Below are positions 53,652 through 61,404 of a stretch of 64,000 nt of DNA, piece after piece (the first letter of the stretch is position 1; the number at the start of each line of letters is the position of its first letter). This DNA is from an uncultured Collinsella sp. (lineage in GTDB: Bacteria > Actinomycetota > Coriobacteriia > Coriobacteriales > Coriobacteriaceae). Position numbers and translations under genes: made by a program. The stretch lies in the NCBI GenBank assembly GCA_900755685.1, contig CAAEHI010000052.1:1-64000 (forward strand), read 5' to 3'. The notes under the pieces are model-generated. The model saw only the letters and a program-made list of their open reading frames with translations, did not search any database and had not been told where the DNA came from.

Positions 53652-54461
53652 CTAATACGTCTCTATGGGTGGCTGCTTGAGCCGCTGCGACAGAGCCCTG
53701 TTGTTGGGGCAGTACGTGTCGAGCAGCGCGTGAAACCGATGATTGTGGCTCGGCTCGAGCAGGTGGACGAGCTCGTGGGCGACAACCATGTCAAGGCACT
53801 CGACGGGGTAGGCGGCAAGTTCTCGTGCGATGCGAATGGCGCCGGTTTTGGGCGTGCATGATCCCCAGCGCGTTTTCATGCTGCGCACGGAAACGCGGGA
53901 AACGGCGACACCCATTGCGATTTCGTATGCGTGCACCATATCACGCAGCGCCGATGTGACTTCGGACGTATAGAGCTGGTCAATATGGGCTTGGATCTCA
54001 CTGGGCGTTAAGCCGTCGAGGGTCGCGTTCCACTTGGCCTGCGGACGTTCGTCTGGCTCGTCGGCACCCATAAAACTTGCGAAGGTGGCCTGCTTGGGCC
54101 GCGGTGCGGGTGATGCAAAGTTGTGATCGAGTGCGTCCTGTACCGTGATGGGCTTGCCCCAAAGCGCAATGATGGACGAGGGGCTGAGCGGCTCTCGTGC
54201 CGTCGCCTGACGTTGCTCGCGCTGGGCAAGCCGGCTGATAATCCAGGCGCTGTTGCGCTTCACAAACGCTTCGATGCGCTCGCGACTGGCGCCGAGCGGT
54301 GCGCTGGCGTGGACCTCACCGCTCGATGTGACGCGTAGGTTGAAGTTCTTGACGCGCTTTTTGGTAACGACGACGGGGATGGGCGTCCCATCCGGTCGGG
54401 ATACGGAAATCGTAAACTGCTGCGTCAAAAGCGGTCCTTCAGATTGGGGACGGGCCGGCAT
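53652..54461 (-). CDS. YgjP-like zinc metallopeptidase-fold protein (DUF45)
   Basis: A 269-residue protein of the YgjP/SprT-related DUF45 family. The zinc motif HELVHLLEPSHNHRFH (HExxH plus third His) is near the C-terminus, preceded by RWGSCTPK and VSRVSVRSMKTRWGS, which are hallmarks of the family. No signal peptide, so it is cytoplasmic. Substrate unknown. The start is uncertain: ATG 54461 and TTG 54491 both lack a good RBS. Confidence 0.8.
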   Translation of the reverse strand: MPARPQSEGPLLTQQFTISVSRPDGTPIPVVVTKKRVKNFNLRVTSSGEVHASAPLGASRERIEAFVKRNSAWIISRLAQREQRQATAREPLSPSSIIALWGKPITVQDALDHNFASPAPRPKQATFASFMGADEPDERPQAKWNATLDGLTPSEIQAHIDQLYTSEVTSALRDMVHAYEIAMGVAVSRVSVRSMKTRWGSCTPKTGAIRIARELAAYPVECLDMVVAHELVHLLEPSHNHRFHALLDTYCPNNRALSQRLKQPPIETY

Positions 54462-54502
54462 GTCAACCGTTCGGCATGCCGACCTGCTCAAGGGATGTGA
54501 AA

Positions 54503-55516
54503 TTAATAACGCTCAAAGAAGGCAAGCGCGTTGTCGCTGCAGAGCTTTTGCATCACGGTCTTGCCAAAATGCTTGGAAAGCATGTTCTGGAACTCGGGCA
54601 TCTTGCTGGCATCGGAGAGGAAAGCGGGCACCGTGGCACCGTCCCAGTCGCCGCCGAGTGCGATGACGTCCTCGCCGCCCAGGTCGAGCCAGTGCTCGAT
54701 ATGTGCCGCTAGCTGGTCGAAGGTGACGTCTGCGGCGGTCTTGTCGGTTGCGTCGTTGGAAAGGAACTCGCTGCAGTAGTTGAGGCCGACGATACCGCCC
54801 ATGTCGCGAATGGTGCGGAACTGGTCGTCGGTAAGGTTGCGTTTGACGCCGCAAACCGCACGGGAGTTGGAGTGGCTGGCGACGAAGGGACGCGTGGCGT
54901 GGGCGACAACCTCGTCAAAGCACTCATCGTTGAGGTGGGAGACGTCGAGTACCATGCCGGCGTGCTCCATCTGCGTAAGTGCCTCGATGCCGGCGCCGGT
55001 GAGGCCGGCGTGGGTGTCGTGGCCGCTCGCGAGCGGCCCCTGCGCATTCCAGCTGAGTGACGACATAAGCACGCCCAAGCTCTTGAGCACTTCGATCAGC
55101 GCGGGGTCCTCGGCAAAGAACGTGGCGTTTTCGATGGTGTGGATGCAAGCGACCTTGCCGTCCTTGAGCGCGGGGCGAATGTCTGCGGCGCTGCGCACGT
55201 TGACCATACGGTCGTGGTTGAGCATTGCCTGGCCGCTCATATGCGCCATGATCTGCGCCTGGAAGCGCGCGGCGTGGGCGGTGGGAATCTCGTCGGGGAC
55301 AAACGTGGCGAAGCACTGTGCCCACGGCGTGTTGCCGATCTTTGCGAGCGAGATGGCACAGGCGTTACCCTCGATGAGGTCGAAATCTTGCGGATGCGTT
55401 TCGTCGCCGGGGAAATAGCCGTCGGTGCCGGCGGTAAAGCGCAGGTCGAGATCGAGCGTGGCCCAGCCGATGCGGTCGGCGGTGTCGCAGTGTAGGTCAA
55501 ATACGGGATATGCCAT
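54503..55516 (-). CDS. Membrane dipeptidase-type peptidase (M19)
   Basis: A 337-residue zinc dipeptidase of family M19. FDLHCDT at the N-terminus supplies the first metal ligands, TIENATFF the bridging Glu, DVSHLND a His, and ASHSNSRAVCGVKRNLTDDQ another, ending with ALGGDWDG. There is no signal peptide, so despite the family name it is probably cytosolic, like other bacterial members. GGAGGAACC before ATG 55516 fixes the start. Confidence 0.9.
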   Translation of the reverse strand: MAYPVFDLHCDTADRIGWATLDLDLRFTAGTDGYFPGDETHPQDFDLIEGNACAISLAKIGNTPWAQCFATFVPDEIPTAHAARFQAQIMAHMSGQAMLNHDRMVNVRSAADIRPALKDGKVACIHTIENATFFAEDPALIEVLKSLGVLMSSLSWNAQGPLASGHDTHAGLTGAGIEALTQMEHAGMVLDVSHLNDECFDEVVAHATRPFVASHSNSRAVCGVKRNLTDDQFRTIRDMGGIVGLNYCSEFLSNDATDKTAADVTFDQLAAHIEHWLDLGGEDVIALGGDWDGATVPAFLSDASKMPEFQNMLSKHFGKTVMQKLCSDNALAFFERY

Positions 55517-55572
55517 GGTTCCTCCGGTTGCAGCGTTTCTTTGCAAACTGTCATTGAATTGTATGACTAGGG

Positions 55573-55618
55573 TATAGTTAGCGCCATATGTTCACGGCGG
55601 CCCGCGTTGTGCGCCGCC
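55573..55618 (+). promoter_or_regulatory. -10 element and leader hairpin of the slyD-like gene
   Basis: TATAGT at 55573-55578 is a good -10. GGCGGC (55596-55601) pairs with GCCGCC (55613-55618) in the leader, 18 nt before the start codon. The -35 is weak. Confidence 0.45.
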
Positions 55619-55636
55619 CTTATCACGGAGGTTACC

Positions 55637-56065
55637 ATGTCCAACCAGGGCAAGAAGGTCAAGACCCATTATCGCGGCACGCTCGACGACGGCACGCAGT
55701 TCGATAGCTCCTACGATCGCGGTGAGCCGCTGGAGTTCACCTGCGGCGCCGGCCAGATGATCAAGGGCTTCGACGCCGCTGTTGTCGACATGCAGGTGGG
55801 TGAGAAGAAGACCGTGCACATTCCTGCTGCCGATGCCTACGGCGAGCACAATCCCGAGATGGTTCTGACCTTCCCGGCCGAACAGGTTCCCAACATCGAG
55901 CAGATTGAGAAGGGCATGAAGCTCTTCTTGTCCACGCCGAGCGGTATGCCCGTCCCCGCCGTGGTCATCGATGTAACGCCCGAGGCCGTGACGCTCGACG
56001 CCAACCACGAGCTGGCCGGTAAGGACCTCAACTTTGATATCGAGCTCGTCGAGGTCGAGGGTTAG
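55637..56065 (+). CDS. SlyD-like FKBP-type peptidyl-prolyl isomerase
   Basis: A 142-residue prolyl isomerase. The FKBP half (KKVKTHYRGTLDDGTQFDSS, GQMIKGFDAAVVDMQVGEKK) is interrupted by the chaperone IF insertion after DAYGEHNPEMV, the layout of SlyD. It lacks the His-rich metal-binding tail of E. coli SlyD. SlyD proteins help insert nickel into hydrogenase; the UreE-like gene 3 nt downstream makes this link notable. CGGAGG precedes ATG 55637. Confidence 0.9.
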   Translation: MSNQGKKVKTHYRGTLDDGTQFDSSYDRGEPLEFTCGAGQMIKGFDAAVVDMQVGEKKTVHIPAADAYGEHNPEMVLTFPAEQVPNIEQIEKGMKLFLSTPSGMPVPAVVIDVTPEAVTLDANHELAGKDLNFDIELVEVEG

Positions 56066-56068
56066 AGT

Positions 56069-56647
56069 ATGCCTGAACGCTTGGTTTCGACGACATGCTT
56101 GGGAAATCTCAACGATCCGTCCTATGAACTCCTGCTTCGCCGGAAGTTGGGCGGCGTCTTTGAAGTTGACGATCTGCTGCTCGATTGGGACCAGGCTGAT
56201 GTATACGCGTTTGTGGGCGTGACGGAGCTGGGGCGCACGGTCGATGTTCGGCTGGATACTGCCGACGGCGGTCGTCTTGCCGACGGCGACGTGCTCGCCA
56301 TTGACCGTTCGGGCATGGTGCCCGTGGCGGTTGTCGTGCGCTTGCGCAGCGCCGAGGTTTATTTGGTCGAAGTTGACCGCATGGACCCGATTGCGCTCGC
56401 GCATTCGTGCTGGGAGATCGGCAACATGCATGCGCCGCTCTTCCGGGGCGACTCGGACGAGCATACTGTGCGCATGTATACGCCGGTGCAGCCTGTTTTG
56501 GGCCGCATGCTCCGGGGTGTCGAGGGTGTTCGGCTCTCGCTGGTTACCCGTGAACTCGATGCGGACCGGCGCTTTGCGTCGAGTGCGGCGGAGGTCGTCG
56601 TGAGCATGGCTCCCGACTTTACCATCGTAAAAAAGGCGCGCGGCTAA
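56069..56647 (+). CDS. UreE-like protein, possible nickel metallochaperone without urease
   Basis: A 192-residue protein resembling urease accessory protein UreE in layout. An N-terminal part with DGDVLAIDRSGM is followed by DPIALAHSCWEIGNMHAPLF, which recalls the UreE block containing GNRH; His121 would correspond to the essential metal His. Then QPVLGRMLRGVEGV resembles the UreE segment after the DH motif. There is no His-rich tail and no urease gene in the window. It is translated with the SlyD-like PPIase (3-nt gap), so a shared role in metal delivery is possible. Homology is judged by eye and needs confirmation. Confidence 0.6.
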   Translation: MPERLVSTTCLGNLNDPSYELLLRRKLGGVFEVDDLLLDWDQADVYAFVGVTELGRTVDVRLDTADGGRLADGDVLAIDRSGMVPVAVVVRLRSAEVYLVEVDRMDPIALAHSCWEIGNMHAPLFRGDSDEHTVRMYTPVQPVLGRMLRGVEGVRLSLVTRELDADRRFASSAAEVVVSMAPDFTIVKKARG

Positions 56648-56730
56648 GCGCGCGTATGCGCAAGACGGGCTTTGAGGGGCGACCGATCAAGGTCCGTCTT
56701 GCTGTTGATATGAGGCTTTGGGGGAAGCAT

Positions 56731-57528
56731 ATGGGTCTTGAGGGAATCAAACTGATTGCATGCGATTTGGACGGCACGTTGCTGCATCCGGGGGAGCGCG
56801 AGCTGCGTTCCGAGGCCTTTGAGCTTATCGATGAGCTGCATCGTCGTGGTATCGTGTTTATGCCGGCGAGTGGCCGTCAATATGCGAGCTTGCGCTACCT
56901 GTTTGCCCCGGTGGCCGATGAGCTCGCCTATGTATGCGAAAACGGAACCCTGGTGATGAGCGAGGGGCGTGCCGTCGTCAAGCGTTCCATGGAGCGTAGC
57001 CTTGCTATGGTTATCGCGAATACCGTGGTTGCGTATCCCCATACCGACATGACCCTTTCGTGTGAGGGGCACATCTACACCATGAGCGGCAACGATGCGT
57101 TCGTCGACCATTTGCGCTATGTGGTCCACTGCGATGTGGCGGTGGTCGACCGTCCCGAGGACATCGACGAGGATGTCATTAAGATTGGCTTCCAGACGCC
57201 CGAGGTGGATTATCCGGCGGCCCGGGAGTATTTCGAGCGCCTCTTTGGCGACCGTGTCGATGTGATGACGTCAGGAACCGCATGGACGGACCTTATCGGT
57301 TTCGGTTCGGGCAAGGGCTCCGCGCTTGTCGATTACGGTCGTGTCCTGGGGATTTCGCCCGATGAGATGATGGCATTTGGCGACAATGAGAACGATCGCG
57401 ACATGCTCAACGTCGTGGGCCATCCCTATCTGATGGAGAGCTGCAACCCCACCATGCGCGGTATCAACGATCGCGTCCGTTACGTGCACACGGTCGAAGA
57501 AGAACTGCGCCGCCTGCTCGCCGAGTAG
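56731..57528 (+). CDS. HAD-superfamily (Cof-type) sugar-phosphatase
   Basis: A 265-residue HAD phosphatase of the Cof/YbjI subfamily. Motif I is LIACDLDGTLL, motif II PASGR, the late Lys is in SGKGSALVDYG, and motif III/IV is AFGDNENDRDML. The C2 cap lies between about 85 and 190. Such enzymes dephosphorylate sugar or cofactor phosphates with broad specificity. ATG 56731 follows GGGGGAAG; an in-frame upstream extension lacks an RBS. Confidence 0.9.
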   Translation: MGLEGIKLIACDLDGTLLHPGERELRSEAFELIDELHRRGIVFMPASGRQYASLRYLFAPVADELAYVCENGTLVMSEGRAVVKRSMERSLAMVIANTVVAYPHTDMTLSCEGHIYTMSGNDAFVDHLRYVVHCDVAVVDRPEDIDEDVIKIGFQTPEVDYPAAREYFERLFGDRVDVMTSGTAWTDLIGFGSGKGSALVDYGRVLGISPDEMMAFGDNENDRDMLNVVGHPYLMESCNPTMRGINDRVRYVHTVEEELRRLLAE

Positions 57529-57531
57529 GTT

Positions 57532-57602
57532 TTCGGGACATGCCTAGAAATGTACTGTTTGCTGCAAAGCGCGGAAAGGTGGATTTTAAGGCATGTCCCG
57601 AA
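57532..57602. repeat. Palindromic element F between convergent genes
   Basis: TTCGGGACATGCCT (57532-57545) is perfectly complementary to AGGCATGTCCCGAA (57589-57602), enclosing 43 nt. It sits between the HAD gene and the convergent fur-type gene, 3 nt from both stops, and probably ends both messages. It lacks the conserved junctions of elements B-E. Confidence 0.8.
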
Positions 57603-57605
57603 CAT

Positions 57606-57986
57606 CTACCGGCAGTCGGGGCAGAGACCCTCGAAGATGGTGTAGTGCGACGTGACGTGCCAGCCGATTTGCTCGGACGCCTTGGCGTCGAGCTGGGCAT
57701 CGAAGGGGAGCGGTACGTCGATGACGCGGCTGCACGAGGTGCAGATGATATGCGCATGCGGCTCGATCGTGCGATCGAAGCGGCTACCGCCCGGCGTCTT
57801 GATGGAGAGGATTTCGCCTGCGTCGGCCAAGAGATTGAGATTGCGGTAGACCGTACCGCGGCTGATTTTGTCATCCTGCGCGCGCACGACGTTGTAGATT
57901 TCGTCGGCGGTGGGATGGTTATAGCTTTGGCGCACGGCGTCAAGAACCAGCTTTCGCTGCCTGGTATTCCTTCTTTGCACCGCCAT
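57606..57986 (-). CDS. Fur-family regulator, PerR-like
   Basis: A 126-residue metalloregulator. A winged-helix domain (PTADEIYNVV, SRGTVYRNLNLLADAGE) is followed by a dimerisation domain with structural zinc CTSC and CPDC pairs. RFDRTIEPHAH retains the Asp and His ligands expected of PerR, so peroxide sensing is more likely than iron sensing. GAGGCGAGG precedes ATG. Targets are not evident from the neighbours. Confidence 0.87.
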   Translation of the reverse strand: MAVQRRNTRQRKLVLDAVRQSYNHPTADEIYNVVRAQDDKISRGTVYRNLNLLADAGEILSIKTPGGSRFDRTIEPHAHIICTSCSRVIDVPLPFDAQLDAKASEQIGWHVTSHYTIFEGLCPDCR

Positions 57987-58047
57987 GCGCCTCGCCTCTT
58001 TTCTATTAACGGTCGTAGGTAAATGATACCGTATTTAGCACACAATA

Positions 58048-58458
58048 CTAATAATGAGGACTGAAACCGTCTTCATTGGCAAGTGGGGCTCGGGCCTGGG
58101 CGTCTACGAGGCGAAAACGCGTTCCCATGCGCTCGTAGGAGGCATGAAGCGCCTCGAGATGAGATAGGATGTTTGCCGGAGCTCCCTGTATCTCCATCTC
58201 GACTGAGCCGTCTTCCATGTTACGCACCCAGCCGGTGAGGGAGCGTGCCTGCGCGAGGTTGGTGTTGGTAAAGCGAAAACCAACGCCTTGGACTTGCCCC
58301 GTCCAGTGCAGGAAATAGCGCAGGGGAGTGTTTTGAGTGGCCTCGTCGCTTGCGAGTACGGTAAGCCTGCGGCGCAGCTCGAGCTCGACGTTCGATGGTT
58401 TTTGAGGCTCTCGACTGCCGCCGGTGACGCTGGAGAAGAACGTATCGAAGAGGCCCAT
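58048..58458 (-). CDS. Acylphosphatase-domain protein
   Basis: A 136-residue protein. The acylphosphatase core (about residues 45-130) has WTGQVQGVGFRFTNTNLA with the phosphate-binding Arg and GWVRNMEDGSVEMEIQG with the catalytic Asn. About 45 N-terminal residues (MGLFDTFFSSVTGG...) precede it, longer than the usual 90-residue enzyme. It would hydrolyse carboxyl-phosphate bonds. ATG 58458 lies 2 nt after the stop of the upstream oxidoreductase gene, so the two are coupled. Confidence 0.88.
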   Translation of the reverse strand: MGLFDTFFSSVTGGSREPQKPSNVELELRRRLTVLASDEATQNTPLRYFLHWTGQVQGVGFRFTNTNLAQARSLTGWVRNMEDGSVEMEIQGAPANILSHLEALHASYERMGTRFRLVDAQARAPLANEDGFSPHY

Positions 58459-58460
58459 CG

Positions 58461-59567
58461 CTATGCCTGCTTGTCTGCGTCGGCCGGGAAGGTAATGCCG
58501 GCCTGCTGGCGCACGGCATCCATGATGCGCAGTGAGACGAGCGTGACATCGCGGTAGTGGCCAAGCTCGTGGCGTCCTGCCGGGGTCTCCCAAATCTCTT
58601 CCTTAACGTTATCGATGCCGCCGATGGCGGTGATAAAGTCTGTGAGTTCGTATTCCATAGTGTTGCTCGATTTGGGCAGGTCGAGCACGCGGCCGTTCTC
58701 GTCCTGTTCGCGCGGTGCCTCGGTCGCCGAGCCGCGTACGACGTCGCCGCGATAGTCGATGCGGACGTTGCGGGGCGTGGACAGATGGTCGATCTGGATA
58801 GTGCCACGCTCGCCTTCTATCTGCGAGGGCAGCAGGTCATTCGTAATTTTGGAGTGCGCGAGCTCGACGGAGATGCGGCCACCGCCGTAGCTGGCGAGGA
58901 TGGAACCGCAGCCGTCGATGGGGCCGTGCGTGAGCTGTCGCGTGGTGGGGTCGAGCAGAGTAGTCATGCTCGTAAGGCCGGAGGGCATGCCGAAAATCTC
59001 GACCATGGGCTCGACGGTGTAGACGCCAATGTCCATGAGGGAACCCGATGCCATATTGCAGTCGAAGATATTGGTGGCGCGTCCCGCGAGAATCTCGTTG
59101 TAGCGCGAGGAATACTTGCCAAAGCGCAATGAGGCGCGGCGGATGGGGGCGATCTCGCCCAGGGCGTCCTCGATGGCGTGGAAGGCGGGATCGTGGAGGG
59201 GACGCATGGCCTCGAGGGCCACGACACCTGCTGCCTCGGCAGCGCGGAAGACTTCCAGCGCCTGTGCTTCGGTGGCGCAGAAGGGTTTCTCGACGATGAC
59301 GTGCTTGCCACCGGCGATGCAGGCGAGCGCCTGCTCGTAGTGGAGCGCATTGGGGCTGCCGATGTAGACAGCGTCGACGTCGGCAGCGGACGCAAGCTCG
59401 TCAAGCGCGGTGAAGTAACGCTCGCCGCCGTGCTTAGTGGTGAAGGCGGCGCCGCGATCTGCATCGCGCGAGAGCGTGCCCACAAACGCGGCTTGGTCGT
59501 TGGCGTTGACGACCTGGATAAAGTCGTCGGTAATCATGGATGTGCCGATGGTCGCTATACGCAGCAT
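58461..59567 (-). CDS. Gfo/Idh/MocA-family oxidoreductase
   Basis: A 368-residue NAD(P)-dependent dehydrogenase. The Rossmann start is MLRIATIGTSMITDDF (GxS instead of GxG), then VDAVYIGSPNALHYEQALACI, the signature VIVEKPF with the catalytic Lys, and EAMRPLHDPAF. The domain order suits sugar or inositol dehydrogenases, but the substrate cannot be assigned. It precedes the acylphosphatase gene on the minus strand. Confidence 0.88.
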   Translation of the reverse strand: MLRIATIGTSMITDDFIQVVNANDQAAFVGTLSRDADRGAAFTTKHGGERYFTALDELASAADVDAVYIGSPNALHYEQALACIAGGKHVIVEKPFCATEAQALEVFRAAEAAGVVALEAMRPLHDPAFHAIEDALGEIAPIRRASLRFGKYSSRYNEILAGRATNIFDCNMASGSLMDIGVYTVEPMVEIFGMPSGLTSMTTLLDPTTRQLTHGPIDGCGSILASYGGGRISVELAHSKITNDLLPSQIEGERGTIQIDHLSTPRNVRIDYRGDVVRGSATEAPREQDENGRVLDLPKSSNTMEYELTDFITAIGGIDNVKEEIWETPAGRHELGHYRDVTLVSLRIMDAVRQQAGITFPADADKQA

Positions 59568-59642
59568 ATATCCCCCTCGTGCCGTTCGGTTTACAGGATG
59601 AGTGTAGCGCGAGGGGGCAGGAAATAGCGTGCGAAAACGCCG

Positions 59643-60128
59643 TTACAGGTCGCTCTCGTTAAAGCCGGTGTCGATATCGAGGTTGCTGCCGTCGGCCGCC
59701 GTGGTGGCAAGCTCGTCGCAGCGCTCATTGAGCTCATGGCCGGCGTGGCCCTTAACCCAGATGAACTCCACCTTGTGCTTGCTCTTTGCGGTGAGTAAGC
59801 GCTCCCACAGATCGCGGTTCTTAACGGGCTGCTTGTTGGCGGTCTTCCAGCCGCGTTTTTTCCAGCCGTCGATCCAGTGCTTGTTGAAGGCGTTAACAAC
59901 GTACTGCGAATCGGAATGGACTTCGACATCGCAGGGGCGGTTGAGCGCCTCGAGCGCCACGATGACGGCCATGAGTTCCATGCGGTTGTTGGTGGTCTTA
60001 GCGTAGCCGCGCGAAAGCTCGGAGGTGAAGGTCTTGCCGGCGGGGTTGGTGTATGTGAGCACGGCACCGTAGCCACCGCGTCCCGGATTTGATCGGGCCG
60101 AGCCGTCGGTATAGATGATGACCTTCAC
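59643..60128 (-). CDS. rnhA: Ribonuclease HI
   Basis: Degrades RNA in RNA-DNA hybrids. The 161-residue protein has the four carboxylates of RNase HI: Asp8 in [11 protein letters not shown], Glu51 in NNRMELMAV, Asp73 in [10 protein letters not shown] and Asp138 in NERCDELA. The basic protrusion [20 protein letters not shown] is present. Start GTG 60128 is chosen because GAAAGG lies 6 nt upstream; the adjacent ATG is out of frame. Confidence 0.95.
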   Translation of the reverse strand: MKVIIYTDGSARSNPGRGGYGAVLTYTNPAGKTFTSELSRGYAKTTNNRMELMAVIVALEALNRPCDVEVHSDSQYVVNAFNKHWIDGWKKRGWKTANKQPVKNRDLWERLLTAKSKHKVEFIWVKGHAGHELNERCDELATTAADGSNLDIDTGFNESDL

Positions 60129-60191
60129 ATGGTTCCTTTCGTTGGGTACGTTTCGTGTGAGTGACCATTGTAGCGCCATGCCCGCCGGGGG

Positions 60192-61130
60192 CTAGCAATC
60201 TACGATTTCTACCCCGTCTTCTGACAGTTGGTCGGCATGGATGATGCGGTTGAGCTCGTCGAGGTATTGCTGCAAGAGGGGAGAGGGCTTGCGCTCGTCG
60301 TGCATGATATAGCCTACGCGCATCGTTGGGGCGTCTGCTAACGGGATCGATGCCATACCCCATTGCATTTCATTGGAGAGGACGCCGGTCGACAGGGTGT
60401 AACCGTTCGACGTGATAAGTAAGTTAGTAAGTGTTCCGCGGTCCGAGATTCGTATGTTGCGGTCGCAAGGGATATAGCTAAAAGGTTCCTCGGCGTAATA
60501 GAAGGAGTTTGAGGTTCCCTGCTCAAAGCTGTAGCGCGTATAGGGCGTGAGGTCGGCAAGGGACAGCTGGGGGCGGCGTGCGAGTGGGTGGCGCTCGCTA
60601 ACGAAGACGTGGACCGTCGCGTCGAATAGGGGATGGAAGCTTGCACGGGCATCGGCGAAGGCCTTCTGCAGAACGCGGGCGTTAAAGTCATCCAGATACA
60701 GAATGCCGATATCGCTGCGAAACGCACGGACGTCATCGATGATCTGCGATGTGGTGGTCTCGCGCATGATGAACTCGAACTTGCTGTCGCGGCAGCGCTC
60801 GACCACGTTGACAAAGGCCTCGACCGAAAAGGCGTAGTGCTGGGCGGAAATGGCGAGGCGGGCTTGCGGGGTGCCGCCGTCCTCGTAGCGCGCCTCGAGC
60901 ATATCGGCCTGCTCTACGACCTGGCGCGCATAGCCCAAAAGCTCGGTGCCGTCGTTGGTGAGCGTGACGCCGCGGCTGGAGCGCGTAAAGATCTCCAGGT
61001 GGAGCTCCTGTTCCAGGCTTTTGACGGCGTTTGAGATGCTGGACTGAGCGGTATAGAGGCGCTGAGCTGCGGCATTGATTGAGCCGGACTCTGCTACGGC
61101 GATCAGGAAACGAAGCTGCTGGAGGGTCAT
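60192..61130 (-). CDS. LysR-family transcriptional regulator divergent from metY
   Basis: A 312-residue regulator. The N-terminal helix-turn-helix (LRFLIAVAESGSINAAAQRLYTAQSSISNAVKSLEQEL) is classic LysR, followed by a two-lobed effector domain. It is transcribed away from metY with a 274-bp shared upstream region containing a T-N11-A LysR box, so control of methionine/cysteine synthesis is the simplest hypothesis. The effector is unknown. Confidence 0.92.
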   Translation of the reverse strand: MTLQQLRFLIAVAESGSINAAAQRLYTAQSSISNAVKSLEQELHLEIFTRSSRGVTLTNDGTELLGYARQVVEQADMLEARYEDGGTPQARLAISAQHYAFSVEAFVNVVERCRDSKFEFIMRETTTSQIIDDVRAFRSDIGILYLDDFNARVLQKAFADARASFHPLFDATVHVFVSERHPLARRPQLSLADLTPYTRYSFEQGTSNSFYYAEEPFSYIPCDRNIRISDRGTLTNLLITSNGYTLSTGVLSNEMQWGMASIPLADAPTMRVGYIMHDERKPSPLLQQYLDELNRIIHADQLSEDGVEIVDC

Positions 61131-61152
61131 CGGCGTCCGTCCTTTCGATTGC

Positions 61153-61169
61153 TATCTATAAAACCGATA
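61153..61169. promoter_or_regulatory. LysR-type operator (T-N11-A)
   Basis: TATC (61153-61156) and GATA (61166-61169) form an inverted repeat with 9-bp spacing, the LysR T-N11-A pattern. It lies 22 bp from the regulator start and 22 bp upstream of the metY -35, suiting both activation and autoregulation. Confidence 0.5.
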
Positions 61170-61191
61170 ACAGGTTAGCGCTTTTAAGTGA

Positions 61192-61220
61192 TTGACCGAG
61201 CGAAACAATGCTCGTACTAT
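61192..61220 (+). promoter_or_regulatory. metY promoter
   Basis: TTGACC (61192-61197), a 17-bp spacer and TACTAT (61215-61220). GAGC/GCTC dyad symmetry lies within the spacer. Confidence 0.75.
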
Positions 61221-61288
61221 TCAAAACACACAAAGACGGTAGGTAATTAAACCGACCACGGAACCGGGATGCGAAAGGAGGCCCGCAT

Positions 61289-61342
61289 ATGAATTGCTTA
61301 CCAAGACGAATGCCGGGCTCCTGTTTGCGCCCGTCGGCGTGA
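61289..61342 (+). CDS. Cysteine-containing leader peptide upstream of metY
   Basis: A 17-codon ORF encoding MNCLPRRMPGSCLRPSA, with AAAGGAGG 7 nt before ATG. It has two Cys and two Met codons. Its RBS region (61277-61288) can pair with codons 8-11 (61310-61321) in an 11-bp stem with two bulges. Upstream of a sulphur-assimilation gene, such a peptide fits ribosome-mediated attenuation by cysteine supply. Short leader peptides with Cys codons are known before sulphur genes in mycobacteria and other actinobacteria. Confidence 0.6.
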   Translation: MNCLPRRMPGSCLRPSA

Positions 61343-61404
61343 TCAGGAGACAGCGACTTACTTCTCTCTAATTTATTAACTTTTGTTCGATCAAGGAGAT
61401 CATC

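Noticed and set aside
61221..61404. SAM riboswitch in front of metY
   Set aside because: None of the conserved SAM-I, SAM-II or SAM-IV sequence blocks is visible; the leader is better explained by the small cysteine ORF and its hairpin.
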